A stretch of DNA of 64,000 bases from Enterobacter sp. C2 (GTDB lineage Bacteria; Pseudomonadota; Gammaproteobacteria; Enterobacterales; Enterobacteriaceae). The stretch spans positions 744,001 through 808,000 of the forward strand of contig NZ_CP082269.1 of the NCBI RefSeq assembly GCF_019880405.1, in the 5' to 3' direction. The notes beneath the pieces are model-generated. The model did not search any database and was not told the origin of the DNA. It saw only the letters and a program-made list of their open reading frames with translations. The translations under genes and the position numbers were made by a program. Below, piece after piece: positions 37,217 through 47,994 of this stretch (the first letter of the stretch is position 1; each line of letters opens with the position of its first letter).

Positions 37217-39195
37217 GCAAGCGTATCGCGCCGCTTCCCGCGCTGCTGCTGGCGATCCTCTTTGTCGTCGCCGCCTGGCTGACCTGGGTGAACCTCTCCC
37301 AGGCGCTGCCGCGCGATCAGTGGTCGCAGGCGATCTGGCATCCGGATGTGGATGTCATTACTCAGATGATTTTCCACTACAGCCTGCTTCCCCGGCTGGC
37401 GATCTCCCTGCTGGTTGGGGCCGGACTGGGGCTGGTGGGCGTGCTGTTCCAGCAGGTATTGCGTAACCCGCTGGCAGAGCCGACCACGCTGGGGGTCTCT
37501 ACCGGTGCGCAGCTGGGCATTACCGTCACCACCCTGTGGGCGATCCCCGGCGTGGCGGCCTCGCAGTTTGCCGCCCTGCTTGGGGCCTGCGCCGTGGGCG
37601 CGCTGGTCTTTGGCGTCGCCTGGGGCAAACGCCTGTCGCCGGTGACGCTGATCCTCGCTGGGCTGGTGGTAAGCCTCTACTGCGGAGCGGTGAACCAGCT
37701 GCTGGTGCTTTTCCATCATGAGCAGCTGCAAAGCATGTTTATGTGGAGCACCGGCACCCTGACCCAGACCGACTGGAGCGGGGTAGAGCGCCTCTGGCCT
37801 CAGCTGCTGGGCGGGGCGATGCTGACCCTGCTGCTGCTGCGCCCGCTGACCCTGATGGGACTGGACGACGGCGTAGCGCGTAACCTGGGCCTGGCGCTGT
37901 CGCTGGCCCGGCTGGGTGCACTGCTGCTGGCGATTATCCTCAGCGCGCTGCTGGTTAACGCGGTGGGGATCATCGGCTTTATCGGCCTGTTCGCACCGCT
38001 GCTGGCGAAGATGCTGGGTGCGCGTCGGCTCCTCTCTCGTCTGCTGCTGGCTCCGCTGATCGGGGCGCTGATCCTCTGGCTTTCGGATCAGGTGATCCTC
38101 TGGCTGACCCGCGTCTGGATGGAGGTTTCCACCGGCTCGGTGACGGCCCTGATTGGCGCGCCGCTGCTGCTGTGGCTGCTGCCGCGCCTGAAGAGCATGA
38201 GTGCCCCGGAGATGAATGCCGGGGACAATGTTCCCACTGAGCGCCAGCACCTGCCGCGCTGGGCGCTGGGCGGCATCGTCGTACTGCTGCTGACGGTGAT
38301 GGCTGCCCTGGCGCTGGGCCGCGATGCCCAGGGCTGGCACTGGGCCAGCGGTGAGATGCTGGATGCCCTGGCGCAGTGGCGTTGGCCGCGCATCATGGCG
38401 GCGCTGGTGGCAGGCGTGATGCTGGCGGTAGCGGGCTGCATTATTCAGCGCCTGACCGGCAACCCGATGGCCAGCCCGGAAGTGTTGGGGATCAGCTCCG
38501 GCGCGGCCTTTGGTATCGTGCTGATGCTCTTCTTTGTGCCGGGGAACGCCTTTGGCTGGCTGCTGCCAGCCGGGAGCCTCGGGGCGGCGGTGACCCTACT
38601 GATTATCCTGATCGCGGCAGGGCGGGGCGGTTTCTCTCCGCACCGAATGCTGCTGGCCGGGATGGCGCTTAGCACCGCGTTCACCATGCTGCTGATGATG
38701 CTCCAGGCAAGCGGCGATCCGCGTATGGCGCAGATCCTCACCTGGATCTCCGGCTCGACCTATAGCGCCACCGGCGAGCAGGTGGTTCGCTCGGCCATCG
38801 TGATGGTGATCCTGCTGGCGCTCGTGCCGCTCTGCCGCCGCTGGCTAACCATTCTGCCGCTGGGCGGCGATACCGCCCGTTCGGTAGGGATGGCGCTGAC
38901 GCCGTCGCGTATCGGACTCCTGCTGCTGGCTGCCTGCTTGACCGCCACGGCGACGATGACCATTGGCCCGCTGAGCTTTATCGGCCTGATGGCCCCGCAC
39001 ATTGCGCGGATGATGGGTTTCCGGCGGACGGTGCCGCACATGGTGATCTCGGGGTTGATTGGTGGGATGCTGCTGGTGTTTGCCGACTGGTGTGGACGGA
39101 TGGTGATGTTCCCGTATCAGATCCCCGCCGGACTGCTGTCGACCTTTATCGGCGCGCCGTACTTTATCTACCTTCTGCGTAAGCAGAGCCGATAG
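37213..39195 (+). CDS. fhuB: Ferric hydroxamate permease FhuB
   Basis: This is a 660-aa duplicated FecCD permease, two ten-TM halves fused in one chain, the same length as in E. coli. Each half carries the coupling motif (GFIGLFAPLLAKMLG at about residue 255, SFIGLMAPHIARMMG at about 590) that contacts FhuC. It is the last gene of the operon and is followed by a pair of REP elements. Confidence 0.97.
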   Translation: MSKRIAPLPALLLAILFVVAAWLTWVNLSQALPRDQWSQAIWHPDVDVITQMIFHYSLLPRLAISLLVGAGLGLVGVLFQQVLRNPLAEPTTLGVSTGAQLGITVTTLWAIPGVAASQFAALLGACAVGALVFGVAWGKRLSPVTLILAGLVVSLYCGAVNQLLVLFHHEQLQSMFMWSTGTLTQTDWSGVERLWPQLLGGAMLTLLLLRPLTLMGLDDGVARNLGLALSLARLGALLLAIILSALLVNAVGIIGFIGLFAPLLAKMLGARRLLSRLLLAPLIGALILWLSDQVILWLTRVWMEVSTGSVTALIGAPLLLWLLPRLKSMSAPEMNAGDNVPTERQHLPRWALGGIVVLLLTVMAALALGRDAQGWHWASGEMLDALAQWRWPRIMAALVAGVMLAVAGCIIQRLTGNPMASPEVLGISSGAAFGIVLMLFFVPGNAFGWLLPAGSLGAAVTLLIILIAAGRGGFSPHRMLLAGMALSTAFTMLLMMLQASGDPRMAQILTWISGSTYSATGEQVVRSAIVMVILLALVPLCRRWLTILPLGGDTARSVGMALTPSRIGLLLLAACLTATATMTIGPLSFIGLMAPHIARMMGFRRTVPHMVISGLIGGMLLVFADWCGRMVMFPYQIPAGLLSTFIGAPYFIYLLRKQSR

Positions 39196-39199
39196 TTTT

Positions 39200-39270
39200 C
39201 CCCGGTGGCGCTACGCTTACCGGGGCTACAGAGTCCGTAGGCCGGGTCAGGCGAAGCCGCCACCCGGCAA
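39200..39270. repeat. REP pair (BIME-like) between fhuB and hemL
   Basis: Two palindromes lie head to head. The first is CCCCGGTGGCGC...ACCGGGG then CTAC (39200-39229). The second is GTAG then GCCGGGTCAGGC...CACCCGGC (about 39237-39268). The opposite orientation of the CTAC/GTAG ends is the BIME arrangement. They fill the gap between convergent fhuB and hemL. Confidence 0.7.
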
Positions 39271-39282
39271 TTAACGGTAGGG

Positions 39283-40563
39283 TTACAGCTGGGCAAACGC
39301 CTTGCGCGCGGCGTCGAGGGTCTTGTTGATATCCTCGTCGCTGTGGGCAATGGACATAAAGCCCGCTTCGAACGCCGACGGGGCCAGGTAGATCCCCTCA
39401 TCCAGCATCAGATGGAAGAAGCGCTTGAAGCGTTCCACGTCGCACTTCACCACGTCCTGATAGCAGGTCACGGTCTCGGCATCGGTAAAGAAGATGCCGA
39501 ACATACCGCCGACGTGATTCACCACCAGCGGGATCCCCGCGTCCTGTGCCGCGTCCAGCAGGCCGTTGGCGAGGCGAGTGGTCAGATCCGTCAGGGTTTC
39601 ATGCACCCCCGGCTGGGACACCTCGGTTAAGCAGGCATAGCCCGCCGCCATCGCAATCGGGTTACCGGAGAGGGTGCCTGCCTGATAAACCGGCCCGGTG
39701 GGGGCCAGGGCGTCCATCACGTCGCGACGGCCACCAAACGCGCCTACCGGCATCCCGCCGCCGATGATTTTGCCGAGGCAGGTCAGATCCGGCACCACGT
39801 TGTAGTGCGCCTGTGCACCTGCCAGTGCGACGCGGAAGCCGGTCATGACTTCGTCAATGATCAGCAGCGCGCCAAACTCATCGCACAGCGCACGCAGGCC
39901 CGGCAGGAACGCCGGCTGCGGCGGGACGCAGTTCATGTTGCCCGCCACCGGCTCGACGATGATGCAGGCGATCTCCTGCGGATACTGCTCAAAGGCTTCG
40001 CGCACCGAGGCCAGATCGTTATAGGTGCAGGTCAGGGTGTGCTTAGCGAAATCTGCTGGCACGCCCGGGGAGTTGGGTTGACCGAGGGTGAGCGCGCCAG
40101 AGCCCGCTTTCACCAGCAGACAATCGGCGTGGCCGTGGTAGCAACCCTCGAACTTAATAATCTTGTCGCGGCCGATAAAGCCACGCGCCAGGCGAATGGC
40201 GCTCATGGTCGCCTCGGTACCGGAGTTCACCATCCGCACCATATCCATGGTCGGAACCAGCTCGGTCACCAGCGCCGCCATCTTCACTTCCATCTCGGTG
40301 GGCGCGCCAAAGCTCAGGCCGCGCTCCGCCGCTTCGATCACCGCGTTGCGGATCGCCGGATGGTTGTGGCCCAGCACCATCGGACCCCAGGAGCCGACGT
40401 AGTCGACATAGGCCTTACCGTCCGCATCGTAGAGGTAAGCTCCGTCAGCGCGCTCGATAAACAGCGGCGTGCCGCCGACACCGCTGAAGGCGCGGACCGG
40501 CGAGTTGACGCCGCCGGGGATAAGCTCGCGTGCCGCGCTGTAGAGGTTTTCTGACTTACTCAT
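39283..40563 (-). CDS. hemL: Glutamate-1-semialdehyde 2,1-aminomutase
   Basis: HemL is a PLP enzyme that makes 5-aminolevulinate for haem. The 426-aa protein equals E. coli HemL. The PLP-lysine lies in [20 protein letters not shown] (about residue 265), and [17 protein letters not shown] binds the cofactor phosphate. The start is ATG at 40563 ([18 protein letters not shown]). The frame continues upstream to 40857 but overlaps clcA antisense, and that extension was rejected. Confidence 0.97.
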   Translation of the reverse strand: MSKSENLYSAARELIPGGVNSPVRAFSGVGGTPLFIERADGAYLYDADGKAYVDYVGSWGPMVLGHNHPAIRNAVIEAAERGLSFGAPTEMEVKMAALVTELVPTMDMVRMVNSGTEATMSAIRLARGFIGRDKIIKFEGCYHGHADCLLVKAGSGALTLGQPNSPGVPADFAKHTLTCTYNDLASVREAFEQYPQEIACIIVEPVAGNMNCVPPQPAFLPGLRALCDEFGALLIIDEVMTGFRVALAGAQAHYNVVPDLTCLGKIIGGGMPVGAFGGRRDVMDALAPTGPVYQAGTLSGNPIAMAAGYACLTEVSQPGVHETLTDLTTRLANGLLDAAQDAGIPLVVNHVGGMFGIFFTDAETVTCYQDVVKCDVERFKRFFHLMLDEGIYLAPSAFEAGFMSIAHSDEDINKTLDAARKAFAQL

Positions 40564-40663
40564 GGATTCGTTCCTGGTTGGTAGAGAAGGTAAGTGCACT
40601 ATTCTAAGGTATTCCGCGTTTGTTATAAAAGGATCGCCCAGGTAAACTACCTGCCTTAATTGT

Positions 40664-42070
40664 ATGACTAATTCATTTTCGGCTATGAAAATAAAAACCA
40701 ATGCGATGCGAACGCGGCGGATCCTCCGTTTGCTGCAGCGAGATAAAACGCCGCTGGCGATTTTACTGATGGCTGCGCTGGTGGGAACCCTCGCGGGCGG
40801 GGTCGGCGTCGCCTTTGAGAAGGCGGTGAATGCGGTCAGCCTCTGGCGACTCGGCACGGTGACGCAGTTCGCTGATGACGCCGCCTGGCTGATGTGGCCC
40901 CTGGTCTTTTTGCTCTCGGCGCTGCTGGCGATGGTGGGTTACTTTCTGGTACGCCGTTTCGCTCCGGAGGCGGGCGGCTCGGGTATTCCCGAGATCGAGG
41001 GCGCGCTGGAGGAGCTGCGTCCGGTACGCTGGTGGCGCGTTCTGCCGGTTAAGTTCATTGGCGGCATGGGCACGTTAGGCGCGGGCATGGTGCTCGGCCG
41101 CGAAGGGCCGACGGTTCAGCTCGGGGGCAACGTGGGCCGCATGGTGCTGGATATCTTCCGCATGCGCGGCACTGAGGCGCGGCACACCCTGCTGGCCACC
41201 GGTGCGGCGGCGGGGCTGTCGGCGGCCTTTAACGCCCCGCTGGCCGGGATCCTGTTTATCATCGAGGAGATGCGGCCGCAGTTTCGCTACAACCTTATCT
41301 CGATTAAGGCGGTCTTTACCGGCGTAATTATGTCGAGCGTGGTGTTTCGCTACTTTAACGGCGAGGCGGCGGTGATCGACGTAGGCAAGCTGACCAACGC
41401 GCCGATCAACACGCTCTGGCTCTATCTGGTACTGGGGATGATCTTTGGCTGCGTTGGCCCGCTGTTTAACACCCTGGTCCTGCGTACCCAGGATCTCTTT
41501 GGCCGCCTGCACGGCGGACAGATTGGCAAATGGGTGCTGATTGGCGGGGCCATTGGCGGCCTGTGCGGGGTGCTGGGGCTAATCGTGCCTGAGATCTCCG
41601 GGGGCGGCTTTACGCTGATCCCCATTGCGGCAGCGGGCAACTACACCGCCGGAATGCTGCTGTTTATCTTTGTGGCGCGGGTGATCACCACGCTGCTCTG
41701 CTTCTCGTCCGGTGCGCCGGGAGGCATCTTCGCCCCGATGCTGGCGTTGGGCACGCTGCTGGGCACGGCGTTCGGCATGGCCTGCGCGGAGATTTTTCCG
41801 CTCTACCATCTTGAGGCGGGCACCTTTGCCATTGCCGGGATGGGGGCGCTGCTGGCCGCCTCGGTGCGCGCGCCGCTGACAGGTATCGTGCTGGTTTTGG
41901 AAATGACTGACAATTATCAGCTCATTTTGCCAATGATTATTACCTGCCTCGGTGCCACGCTACTGGCACAGTTTTTAGGCGGTAAGCCGCTCTACTCCAC
42001 GATCCTTGCCCGCACGCTGGCGAGGCAGGGAGGCGATCCCGACGGCAAGCCTCGCCAGGAGAATACTTGA
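40664..42070 (+). CDS. clcA: H+/Cl- exchange transporter ClcA
   Basis: This is a 468-aa CLC antiporter used in extreme acid resistance. Selectivity motifs are [15 protein letters not shown] (the gating Glu) and a tyrosine in GGKPLYS. The proton-path Glu is in [12 protein letters not shown]. It ends RQENT, like E. coli. The N-terminal 60 residues diverge clearly from E. coli. The start is uncertain: ATGs occur at 40664, 40685 and 40700 and none has a good SD. It is divergent from hemL. Confidence 0.92.
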   Translation: MTNSFSAMKIKTNAMRTRRILRLLQRDKTPLAILLMAALVGTLAGGVGVAFEKAVNAVSLWRLGTVTQFADDAAWLMWPLVFLLSALLAMVGYFLVRRFAPEAGGSGIPEIEGALEELRPVRWWRVLPVKFIGGMGTLGAGMVLGREGPTVQLGGNVGRMVLDIFRMRGTEARHTLLATGAAAGLSAAFNAPLAGILFIIEEMRPQFRYNLISIKAVFTGVIMSSVVFRYFNGEAAVIDVGKLTNAPINTLWLYLVLGMIFGCVGPLFNTLVLRTQDLFGRLHGGQIGKWVLIGGAIGGLCGVLGLIVPEISGGGFTLIPIAAAGNYTAGMLLFIFVARVITTLLCFSSGAPGGIFAPMLALGTLLGTAFGMACAEIFPLYHLEAGTFAIAGMGALLAASVRAPLTGIVLVLEMTDNYQLILPMIITCLGATLLAQFLGGKPLYSTILARTLARQGGDPDGKPRQENT

Positions 42071-42151
42071 ACGATTTACCAGGGTAATGGATAATATTCA
42101 CAAAGATCGGGCGGGTTAACGTCCGCATCGCCGTATCAATGGGAGTTTAAA

Positions 42152-42496
42152 ATGAGTGATGACGTAGCGCTGCCTCTGCAATTTACTGAAGCAGCAGCAA
42201 TTAAAGTAAAAAGCCTGATTGCGGATGAAGAGAATCCGAACCTGAAACTGCGCGTCTACATTACCGGCGGCGGTTGCAGCGGCTTCCAGTACGGTTTTAC
42301 CTTTGACGATCAGATCAACGATGGCGACATGACCATTGAGAAGCAGGGCGTTGGGCTGGTTGTCGATCCGATGAGTCTGCAATACCTGGTTGGCGGCGCG
42401 GTAGACTACACCGAAGGGCTGGAAGGTTCTCGCTTTGTGGTCACCAACCCGAACGCCAAAAGCACCTGCGGGTGTGGCTCATCGTTCAGCATCTAA
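42152..42496 (+). CDS. erpA: Iron-sulfur cluster insertion protein ErpA
   Basis: ErpA is an A-type carrier that delivers [Fe-S] clusters, notably to the isoprenoid enzymes IspG/IspH. The 114-aa length equals E. coli. The three cluster cysteines are in [10 protein letters not shown] (Cys42) and STCGCGSS (Cys106 and 108 region). It has GGGAG before the ATG. It ends at a REP element and converges on yadS. Confidence 0.97.
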   Translation: MSDDVALPLQFTEAAAIKVKSLIADEENPNLKLRVYITGGGCSGFQYGFTFDDQINDGDMTIEKQGVGLVVDPMSLQYLVGGAVDYTEGLEGSRFVVTNPNAKSTCGCGSSFSI

Positions 42497-42510
42497 AGCA
42501 TGTTTTGTAG

Positions 42511-42536
42511 GCCCGGTAAGCGCAGCGCCACCGGGC
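42511..42536. repeat. REP-type palindrome between erpA and yadS
   Basis: GTAG precedes GCCCGGT...ACCGGGC with an inner AAGCGCAGCGCC loop. It fills most of the 49-base gap between two convergent genes. Confidence 0.65.
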
Positions 42537-42545
42537 AAAACCCCT

Positions 42546-43169
42546 CTACCGTCCCGGCTCATCCAGCGCAAAGGTGGGCAGCTTCAGGTGCCAGCGTATC
42601 GCCGCCAGGCGAATCACCAGCGTGACCACCATCCCTAGCATACTGGCGCTCTCCAGCGGTACCGCAAAGGTATAGAACGCCGTAGCGTGGACGATGCCGC
42701 CGATAATGCAGGCGGTGGCGTAGATCTCAGTGCGCAGGATCATCGGTATCTCCCGCGCCAGCACGTCGCGAATAATCCCCCCGCCGACGCCGGTCAGCAC
42801 CCCCATGCAGATCGCCACCATCGGCCCGGTTTCCGCTAGAAAAGCCTTGTTTACGCCGATACCAACAAACACCGCCAGTCCGACGGCGTCCAGCACCGGT
42901 AGGATCCACTTTGGCAGCCTGCGCGGCTGGCGCACCAGCACGATCGTCAGCAGGCAGGTGACCATCGCCACCACCAGGTCGGTGGGATCTTTAACCCAGA
43001 ATACTGGCCCATGGGCGAGCGCCATATCGCGGATCGTGCCGCCGCCAATGGCGGTCACCACCCCTAATACCAGCACGCCGAAGGGATCCATACGCAGCTT
43101 TCCAGCCAGAAGAACGCCGGAGATGGCGAAAACGGCCGTGCCGATGATATCCAGCCAGTAGACGAGCAT
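42546..43169 (-). CDS. yadS: YadS, TRIC/UPF0126 family membrane protein
   Basis: This is a 207-aa inner-membrane protein with seven hydrophobic segments and two UPF0126 repeats. Each has the glycine-rich motif GGGTIRDMAL and GGGIIRDVLAREIP. The family resembles trimeric intracellular cation channels. The E. coli homologue has no settled function. It starts 13 bp after btuF on the same strand. Confidence 0.95.
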   Translation of the reverse strand: MLVYWLDIIGTAVFAISGVLLAGKLRMDPFGVLVLGVVTAIGGGTIRDMALAHGPVFWVKDPTDLVVAMVTCLLTIVLVRQPRRLPKWILPVLDAVGLAVFVGIGVNKAFLAETGPMVAICMGVLTGVGGGIIRDVLAREIPMILRTEIYATACIIGGIVHATAFYTFAVPLESASMLGMVVTLVIRLAAIRWHLKLPTFALDEPGR

Positions 43170-43182
43170 TACTTATCCTCGA

Positions 43183-43983
43183 TTATTTCACTGCCGCCAG
43201 CGCGGTACAGAGTTGTTTTGCGGCGAGGATAATACGCGGGCTTGCGCGTTCAAACCAGTCGCTATTGAGGACAATAAGTGGAATTTTGAGCTGTTTATCC
43301 CAGAATTGCGCAACCTCTGCGGCCTGAGTAGCATTTCCTGCAAAAACAATCGCCTCAGGTTGGCGGGCTAGCACCTGCTCACGACTCACCTGCGGCCAGG
43401 GTACCCGGCTGGCAGCAAAGATATTTTCGCCTCCGCACAGCTCCAGCACCTCGTTCTGAATTGAACCTTTGGCGCTGGTGAAGAGCGGGGTGCTGCCAAA
43501 CTGCATAAATACTCGCCTGGGCGTGGCGCTGGCGTAGTGCGCTTTTAGCTCGGCGTAGTCGGCCAGCAGCGCGTCGGCGGCGTGGTTAGCTTGCTCAGGG
43601 ACAGGGCTATAGGGGGCCAGCTGGCGCAGCGCTGCCGCGATCTGCTCCACGGTCTGGGCGTCGATCCATAGCACCTTGATGCCAAGGCCCGCTAGCTGGT
43701 TGACCTGCCGCTCGGCGTTGCCGCCGCGCCAGGCCAGCACCAGATCCGGTTTAAGTGCGACGATGCGCTCAAGGTTGATCCCCTGAAAGCTGGCCACCTG
43801 CTCGATCTTCTCTGCCGCGGGCGGGTAGTCAGAGAAGCTGCTCACCCCGACCGGCGCGATCCCTGCCGCGAAGGCAAGCTCGGTATTGGCCGGGGAGAGA
43901 GTCACTACGCGGGGGGCGGCCAGCGCCGACCCCGCCGCCAGCAGCAGCAGGGCGACCAGCGCCCTAACGCAGCGGTTAGCCAC
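43183..43983 (-). CDS. btuF: Vitamin B12 periplasmic binding protein BtuF
   Basis: BtuF captures cobalamin for the BtuCD importer, which is not in the window. It has 266 aa from the GTG at 43983, the E. coli length. The GTG overlaps the mtnN stop as GTGGCTAA. An upstream ATG at 44010 adds 9 residues but lies inside mtnN. The signal peptide is [20 protein letters not shown]. Conserved regions are [13 protein letters not shown] and VSSFSDYPP. Confidence 0.94.
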   Translation of the reverse strand: MANRCVRALVALLLLAAGSALAAPRVVTLSPANTELAFAAGIAPVGVSSFSDYPPAAEKIEQVASFQGINLERIVALKPDLVLAWRGGNAERQVNQLAGLGIKVLWIDAQTVEQIAAALRQLAPYSPVPEQANHAADALLADYAELKAHYASATPRRVFMQFGSTPLFTSAKGSIQNEVLELCGGENIFAASRVPWPQVSREQVLARQPEAIVFAGNATQAAEVAQFWDKQLKIPLIVLNSDWFERASPRIILAAKQLCTALAAVK

Positions 43984-44674
43984 GCGCCAGCTTCTGCACG
44001 AGGGTTTCAACCATCAGGCTGGACTGCTTCGCTGCCACCGCCAGGAACTCGTCAAAGCTCAGGTGCGATTCACGATCGGCCACGTCAGAGATGGCGCGAA
44101 CCACCACGAAGGGCACACCGAAGCTATGGCAGACGTGAGCGATAGCGGTCGCTTCCATCTCAACGGCCACGGCCTGCGGGAAGTGGCTGCGGATCTTTTC
44201 CAGACCAGCAGCACCGTTGATAAAGGCGTCGCCGCTGACGATCAGCCCGCTGGCGGCGTTGAGGTTATGCTCAGCGATGCAGGCTTTCGCGACGGCAATC
44301 AGCTTCTCGTCGGCCTTGAAACCCGCCGGGCAGCCTGGCAGCTGGCCGTACTCGTAGCCAAATGCCGTTACGTCGGCATCGTGGTAGCGCGCTTCGTCGG
44401 AGACCACGATGTCGCCCACGTTCAGCGTCGGGGCGAGGCCGCCGGCGGAGCCGGTGTTGATAATGGCATCCGGCTGGCAGCGCTCCAGCAGCAGGGCTGC
44501 GCCCATTGCCGCTGCTACTTTACCAATGCCCGATTTCAGCAGCGCAACGTCAACGCCGTGCAGCTGGCCGGTGTAAATTTCGCTGCCGCCCACGCTGTGG
44601 GTCTGACGGTTTTCGATTTTGTCGCGCAGGAGCGCAACCTCTTCTTCCATTGCACCAATGATGCCGATTTTCAT
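43976..44674 (-). CDS. mtnN: 5'-methylthioadenosine/S-adenosylhomocysteine nucleosidase
   Basis: MtnN (Pfs) hydrolyses MTA and SAH, and so clears the by-product of spermidine synthesis by SpeE. The 232-aa protein equals E. coli. Motifs are [11 protein letters not shown] (Glu12), NTGSAGGL, the nucleoside-binding [12 protein letters not shown] and the catalytic Asp in RAISDVAD. It leads the mtnN-btuF-yadS operon and is divergent from dgt. Confidence 0.97.
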   Translation of the reverse strand: MKIGIIGAMEEEVALLRDKIENRQTHSVGGSEIYTGQLHGVDVALLKSGIGKVAAAMGAALLLERCQPDAIINTGSAGGLAPTLNVGDIVVSDEARYHDADVTAFGYEYGQLPGCPAGFKADEKLIAVAKACIAEHNLNAASGLIVSGDAFINGAAGLEKIRSHFPQAVAVEMEATAIAHVCHSFGVPFVVVRAISDVADRESHLSFDEFLAVAAKQSSLMVETLVQKLARG

Positions 44675-44756
44675 AGATTTACTCGCGATAAGCCAGATTT
44701 GAGGGCATAGTCTATCATGCGCTTAAGGGGAAGCGCATTGCTCAGGGGGAGAGGAT

Positions 44757-46271
44757 ATGGCACAGATCGATTTCCGCAATAAGATTAACTGGCATCGCCG
44801 CTACCGGTCACCCCAGGGCGTGAAAACTGAACGCGAAGTGTTACGCATCTTCGAGAGCGATCGCGGCCGGATCGTCAACTCCGCCGCTATTCGCCGCCTG
44901 CAACAGAAGACCCAAGTCTTCCCGCTGGAGCGCAACGCGGCGGTGCGTACCCGTCTGACCCACTCGCTGGAGGTACAGCAGGTAGGGCGCTATATCGCCA
45001 AAGAGATCCTTAGCCGCCTGAAGGAGATGCGGCTGCTGGAGCGCTACGGGCTTGACGAGCTCACCGGCCCCTTTGAGAGCATCGTTGAGATGGCCTGCCT
45101 GATGCACGACATCGGCAACCCGCCGTTCGGCCACTTTGGCGAGGCGGCGATTAACGACTGGTTTCGCCAGCGCCTGCACCCGCAGGATGCCGCCAGCCAG
45201 CCGTTGACCGGCGATCGCTGCGAGGTGGTCTCCCTGCGCCTGCGCGACGGTGAGGAGGCGGCCAACGAGCTGCGGCGCAAGGTACGCCAGGATCTCTGCC
45301 ACTTCGAGGGCAACGCCCAGGGGATCCGGCTGGTGCACTCCCTGATGCGCATGAACCTCACCTGGGCGCAGGTAGGCTGCATCCTGAAATATACCCGCCC
45401 GGCCTGGTGGCGGGGCGAGCCACCTGCTAGCCACAGCTATCTAATGAAAAAACCGGGCTACTACTTCTCTGAAGAGGAGTACGTGGCGCGGCTGCGTAAA
45501 GAGCTGGATCTGGATACTTACAGCCGTTTCCCGCTGACGTGGGTGATGGAGGCTGCGGACGATATCTCCTACTGCGTCGCCGATCTGGAAGATGCGGTAG
45601 AGAAAAACATATTTACCGTGGAGCAGCTCTATCAGCATCTCTATAACGCCTGGGGTCCGCACGAAAAGGGATCGCTATTTTCTCAGGTGGTAGAGAATGC
45701 CTGGGATAAATCCCGGGCTAATTCCCTCAGCCGCAGCGCGGAAGATCAGTTCTTTATGTATCTGCGGGTCAATACCTTAAATAAGCTGGTGCCCTACGCC
45801 GCCCAGCGCTTTATAGATAATTTACCGCAGATCTTCTCCGGCGAATTTAACCATGCCCTGTTGGAAGACGACAGCGGCTACAGCCAACTGCTTGAATTGT
45901 ATAAGAGCGTAGCGGTTGAAAATGTCTTCTGTCACCCCGATGTTGAACAGCTGGAGCTGCAAGGCTATCGCGTCATCAGCGGGCTGCTGGATATTTATCG
46001 CCCGCTGTTGCAGATGACGCTGGCGGACTTTACCGAGCTGGCGGAAAAAGAGCGGGTGAAGCGTTTCCCCATTGAAACTCGCCTGTTTCATAAGCTCTCA
46101 GGACGTCACCGCCTGGCCTATGTAGAAGCCGTGAGCAAACTAGCGCGTGATGAAACAGACTTTCCGGTGCTGGAATATTATTACCGCTGTCGTCTTATTC
46201 AGGACTATATCAGCGGCATGACCGATCTCTATGCCTGGGACGAGTACCGGCAGCTGATGGCGGTTGAATAA
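44757..46271 (+). CDS. dgt: dGTP triphosphohydrolase
   Basis: Dgt cleaves dGTP to deoxyguanosine and triphosphate. The 504-aa protein (E. coli 505) has the HD-domain metal ligands in [25 protein letters not shown] and [15 protein letters not shown] strong SD GGGGGAGAGG precedes the ATG. The gap before degP (136 bp) holds the sigma-E promoter. Confidence 0.97.
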   Translation: MAQIDFRNKINWHRRYRSPQGVKTEREVLRIFESDRGRIVNSAAIRRLQQKTQVFPLERNAAVRTRLTHSLEVQQVGRYIAKEILSRLKEMRLLERYGLDELTGPFESIVEMACLMHDIGNPPFGHFGEAAINDWFRQRLHPQDAASQPLTGDRCEVVSLRLRDGEEAANELRRKVRQDLCHFEGNAQGIRLVHSLMRMNLTWAQVGCILKYTRPAWWRGEPPASHSYLMKKPGYYFSEEEYVARLRKELDLDTYSRFPLTWVMEAADDISYCVADLEDAVEKNIFTVEQLYQHLYNAWGPHEKGSLFSQVVENAWDKSRANSLSRSAEDQFFMYLRVNTLNKLVPYAAQRFIDNLPQIFSGEFNHALLEDDSGYSQLLELYKSVAVENVFCHPDVEQLELQGYRVISGLLDIYRPLLQMTLADFTELAEKERVKRFPIETRLFHKLSGRHRLAYVEAVSKLARDETDFPVLEYYYRCRLIQDYISGMTDLYAWDEYRQLMAVE

Positions 46272-46329
46272 TATCTGAGCAATTGTAAAGACGCTCAATA
46301 AATTTTTACTTTTAACAACACGTTATGCC

Positions 46330-46358
46330 GGAACTTCGCGCTATAAATTGACTCTTAT
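46330..46358 (+). promoter_or_regulatory. Sigma-E promoter of degP
   Basis: GGAACTT (46330-46336), 16 bases, then TCTTAT (46353-46358). The E. coli degP sigma-E promoter is GGAACTTC with CTATAAA in the spacer, and the same CTATAAA is here. Expected response: envelope stress through RseP, whose gene lies in this window. Confidence 0.8.
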
Positions 46359-46407
46359 CGATACTTACACGCTGTTTTGCGTTATCAGTAAATAGAGATT
46401 AAGCGAC

Positions 46408-47838
46408 ATGAAAAAAACCACGTTAGCAATGAGTGCCCTGGCTCTGAGTTTAGGTTTAGCCCTGTCCCCGCTGTCGGTATCAGCGGCCGAAACCGCCTCA
46501 GCGATCCCGCCATCACAGCAGATGCCAAGCCTGGCACCGATGCTGGAAAAGGTGATGCCGTCGGTAGTGAGCATCAACGTTGAAGGCAGCACCACGGTAA
46601 ATACCCCGCGCATGGGGCATAACTTCCAGCAGTTCTTTGGCGAAAACTCACCGTTCTGCCAGGAGGGCTCTCCGTTCCAGAGCTCGCCTTTCTGTCAGGG
46701 CGGGCAGGGTGGCGCTGACGACGGTGGCCAGCAGCAGAAATTTATGGCGCTGGGCTCCGGCGTTATTATTGATGCGGCGAAAGGCTATGTCGTGACCAAC
46801 AACCACGTGGTCGATAATGCCAGCACGATTAAGGTCCAGCTGGGCGATGGGCGTAAATTTGACGCCAAAGTGGTGGGCAAAGATCCGCGCTCCGATCTGG
46901 CGCTGATCCAGATTCAGGATCCGAAAAACCTGACCGCCATTAAGCTCGCCGACTCCGACGCCCTGCGCGTGGGTGACTACACGGTGGCCATCGGTAACCC
47001 GTTTGGCCTCGGTGAGACGGTCACCTCGGGCATCGTCTCGGCGCTGGGCCGTAGCGGCCTGAATGCCGAGAACTACGAGAACTTTATCCAGACCGATGCG
47101 GCGATCAACCGCGGTAACTCCGGCGGTGCGCTGGTGAACCTCAACGGTGAGCTGATCGGTATCAACACCGCGATCCTCGCCCCGGACGGCGGCAACATCG
47201 GTATCGGCTTTGCCATCCCGAGCAACATGGTGAAAAACCTCACCGCGCAGATGGTGCAGTATGGCCAGGTGCGCCGTGGCGAACTGGGTATTCTCGGTAC
47301 CGAGCTGAACTCTGAGCTGGCGAAGGCCATGAAGGTTGACGCCCAGCGCGGGGCCTTTGTTAGCCAGGTGATGCCGAACTCATCGGCGGCGAAAGCTGGC
47401 ATTAAAGCAGGGGATGTGATCACCTCCCTGAACGGTAAGCCAATCAGCAGCTTCGCAGCCCTGCGGGCGGAAGTGGGCTCGATGCCGATCGGCAGCAAAG
47501 TCTCGCTGGGCCTGCTGCGTGAAGGCAAGCCGGTTACCGTTAGCCTTGAACTGCAGCAGAGCAGCCAGAACCAGGTGGATTCCAGCACCATCTTCAGCGG
47601 CATTGAAGGCGCAGAGATGAGCAACGCGGGCCAGAACCAGGGCGTCACCGTCAGCAGCGTGAAGGCGAACAGCCCGGCGGCGCGCATCGGCCTGAAAAAA
47701 GGCGATGTGATCATCGGCGCAAACCAGCAGCCGGTGAAAAACATCGCCGAACTGCGTAAGATCCTCGACAGCAAGCCGTCAGTGCTGGCGCTGAATATCC
47801 AGCGTGGCGATACCACTCTCTACCTGCTGATGCAGTAA
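46408..47838 (+). CDS. degP: Periplasmic serine endoprotease/chaperone DegP
   Basis: DegP degrades or refolds misfolded envelope proteins. The 476-aa precursor (E. coli 474) has a signal peptide ending SVSA. The protease triad His lies in VTNNHVVDNA, Asp in PRSDLALIQIQ and Ser in NRGNSGGALVN. Two PDZ domains follow (GELGILGTEL... and GVTVSSVKANSPAARIGLKK). A Cys pair in the LA loop (SPFCQEGSPF, SSPFCQGG) is kept. Confidence 0.98.
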   Translation: MKKTTLAMSALALSLGLALSPLSVSAAETASAIPPSQQMPSLAPMLEKVMPSVVSINVEGSTTVNTPRMGHNFQQFFGENSPFCQEGSPFQSSPFCQGGQGGADDGGQQQKFMALGSGVIIDAAKGYVVTNNHVVDNASTIKVQLGDGRKFDAKVVGKDPRSDLALIQIQDPKNLTAIKLADSDALRVGDYTVAIGNPFGLGETVTSGIVSALGRSGLNAENYENFIQTDAAINRGNSGGALVNLNGELIGINTAILAPDGGNIGIGFAIPSNMVKNLTAQMVQYGQVRRGELGILGTELNSELAKAMKVDAQRGAFVSQVMPNSSAAKAGIKAGDVITSLNGKPISSFAALRAEVGSMPIGSKVSLGLLREGKPVTVSLELQQSSQNQVDSSTIFSGIEGAEMSNAGQNQGVTVSSVKANSPAARIGLKKGDVIIGANQQPVKNIAELRKILDSKPSVLALNIQRGDTTLYLLMQ

Positions 47839-47845
47839 TCGCATT

Positions 47846-47876
47846 ACCCCTTCTCCGTTCGGGGAAGGGGTCTCCT
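47846..47876 (+). terminator. Terminator-like hairpin after degP
   Basis: ACCCCTTC...GAAGGGGT with a TCCGTTCGG-type loop lies 8 bases past the degP stop. The T tract is weak (TCTCCTC), so termination may be partial. Confidence 0.5.
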
Positions 47877-47994
47877 CACTGAATCTGTGAGGCTTTCCAC
47901 AACTCCACACTTCCGCATCGTGCTTTGTGCTTTTGCACAATGCAGCGCGCTGGCAACTCCCTTATTCTTGTGATCTGCTCAGGGGAGGGATTAC

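Noticed and set aside
40564-40857. 98-codon N-terminal extension of hemL
   Set aside because: It overlaps the start of clcA antisense, and the ATG at 40563 gives the standard 426-aa protein.
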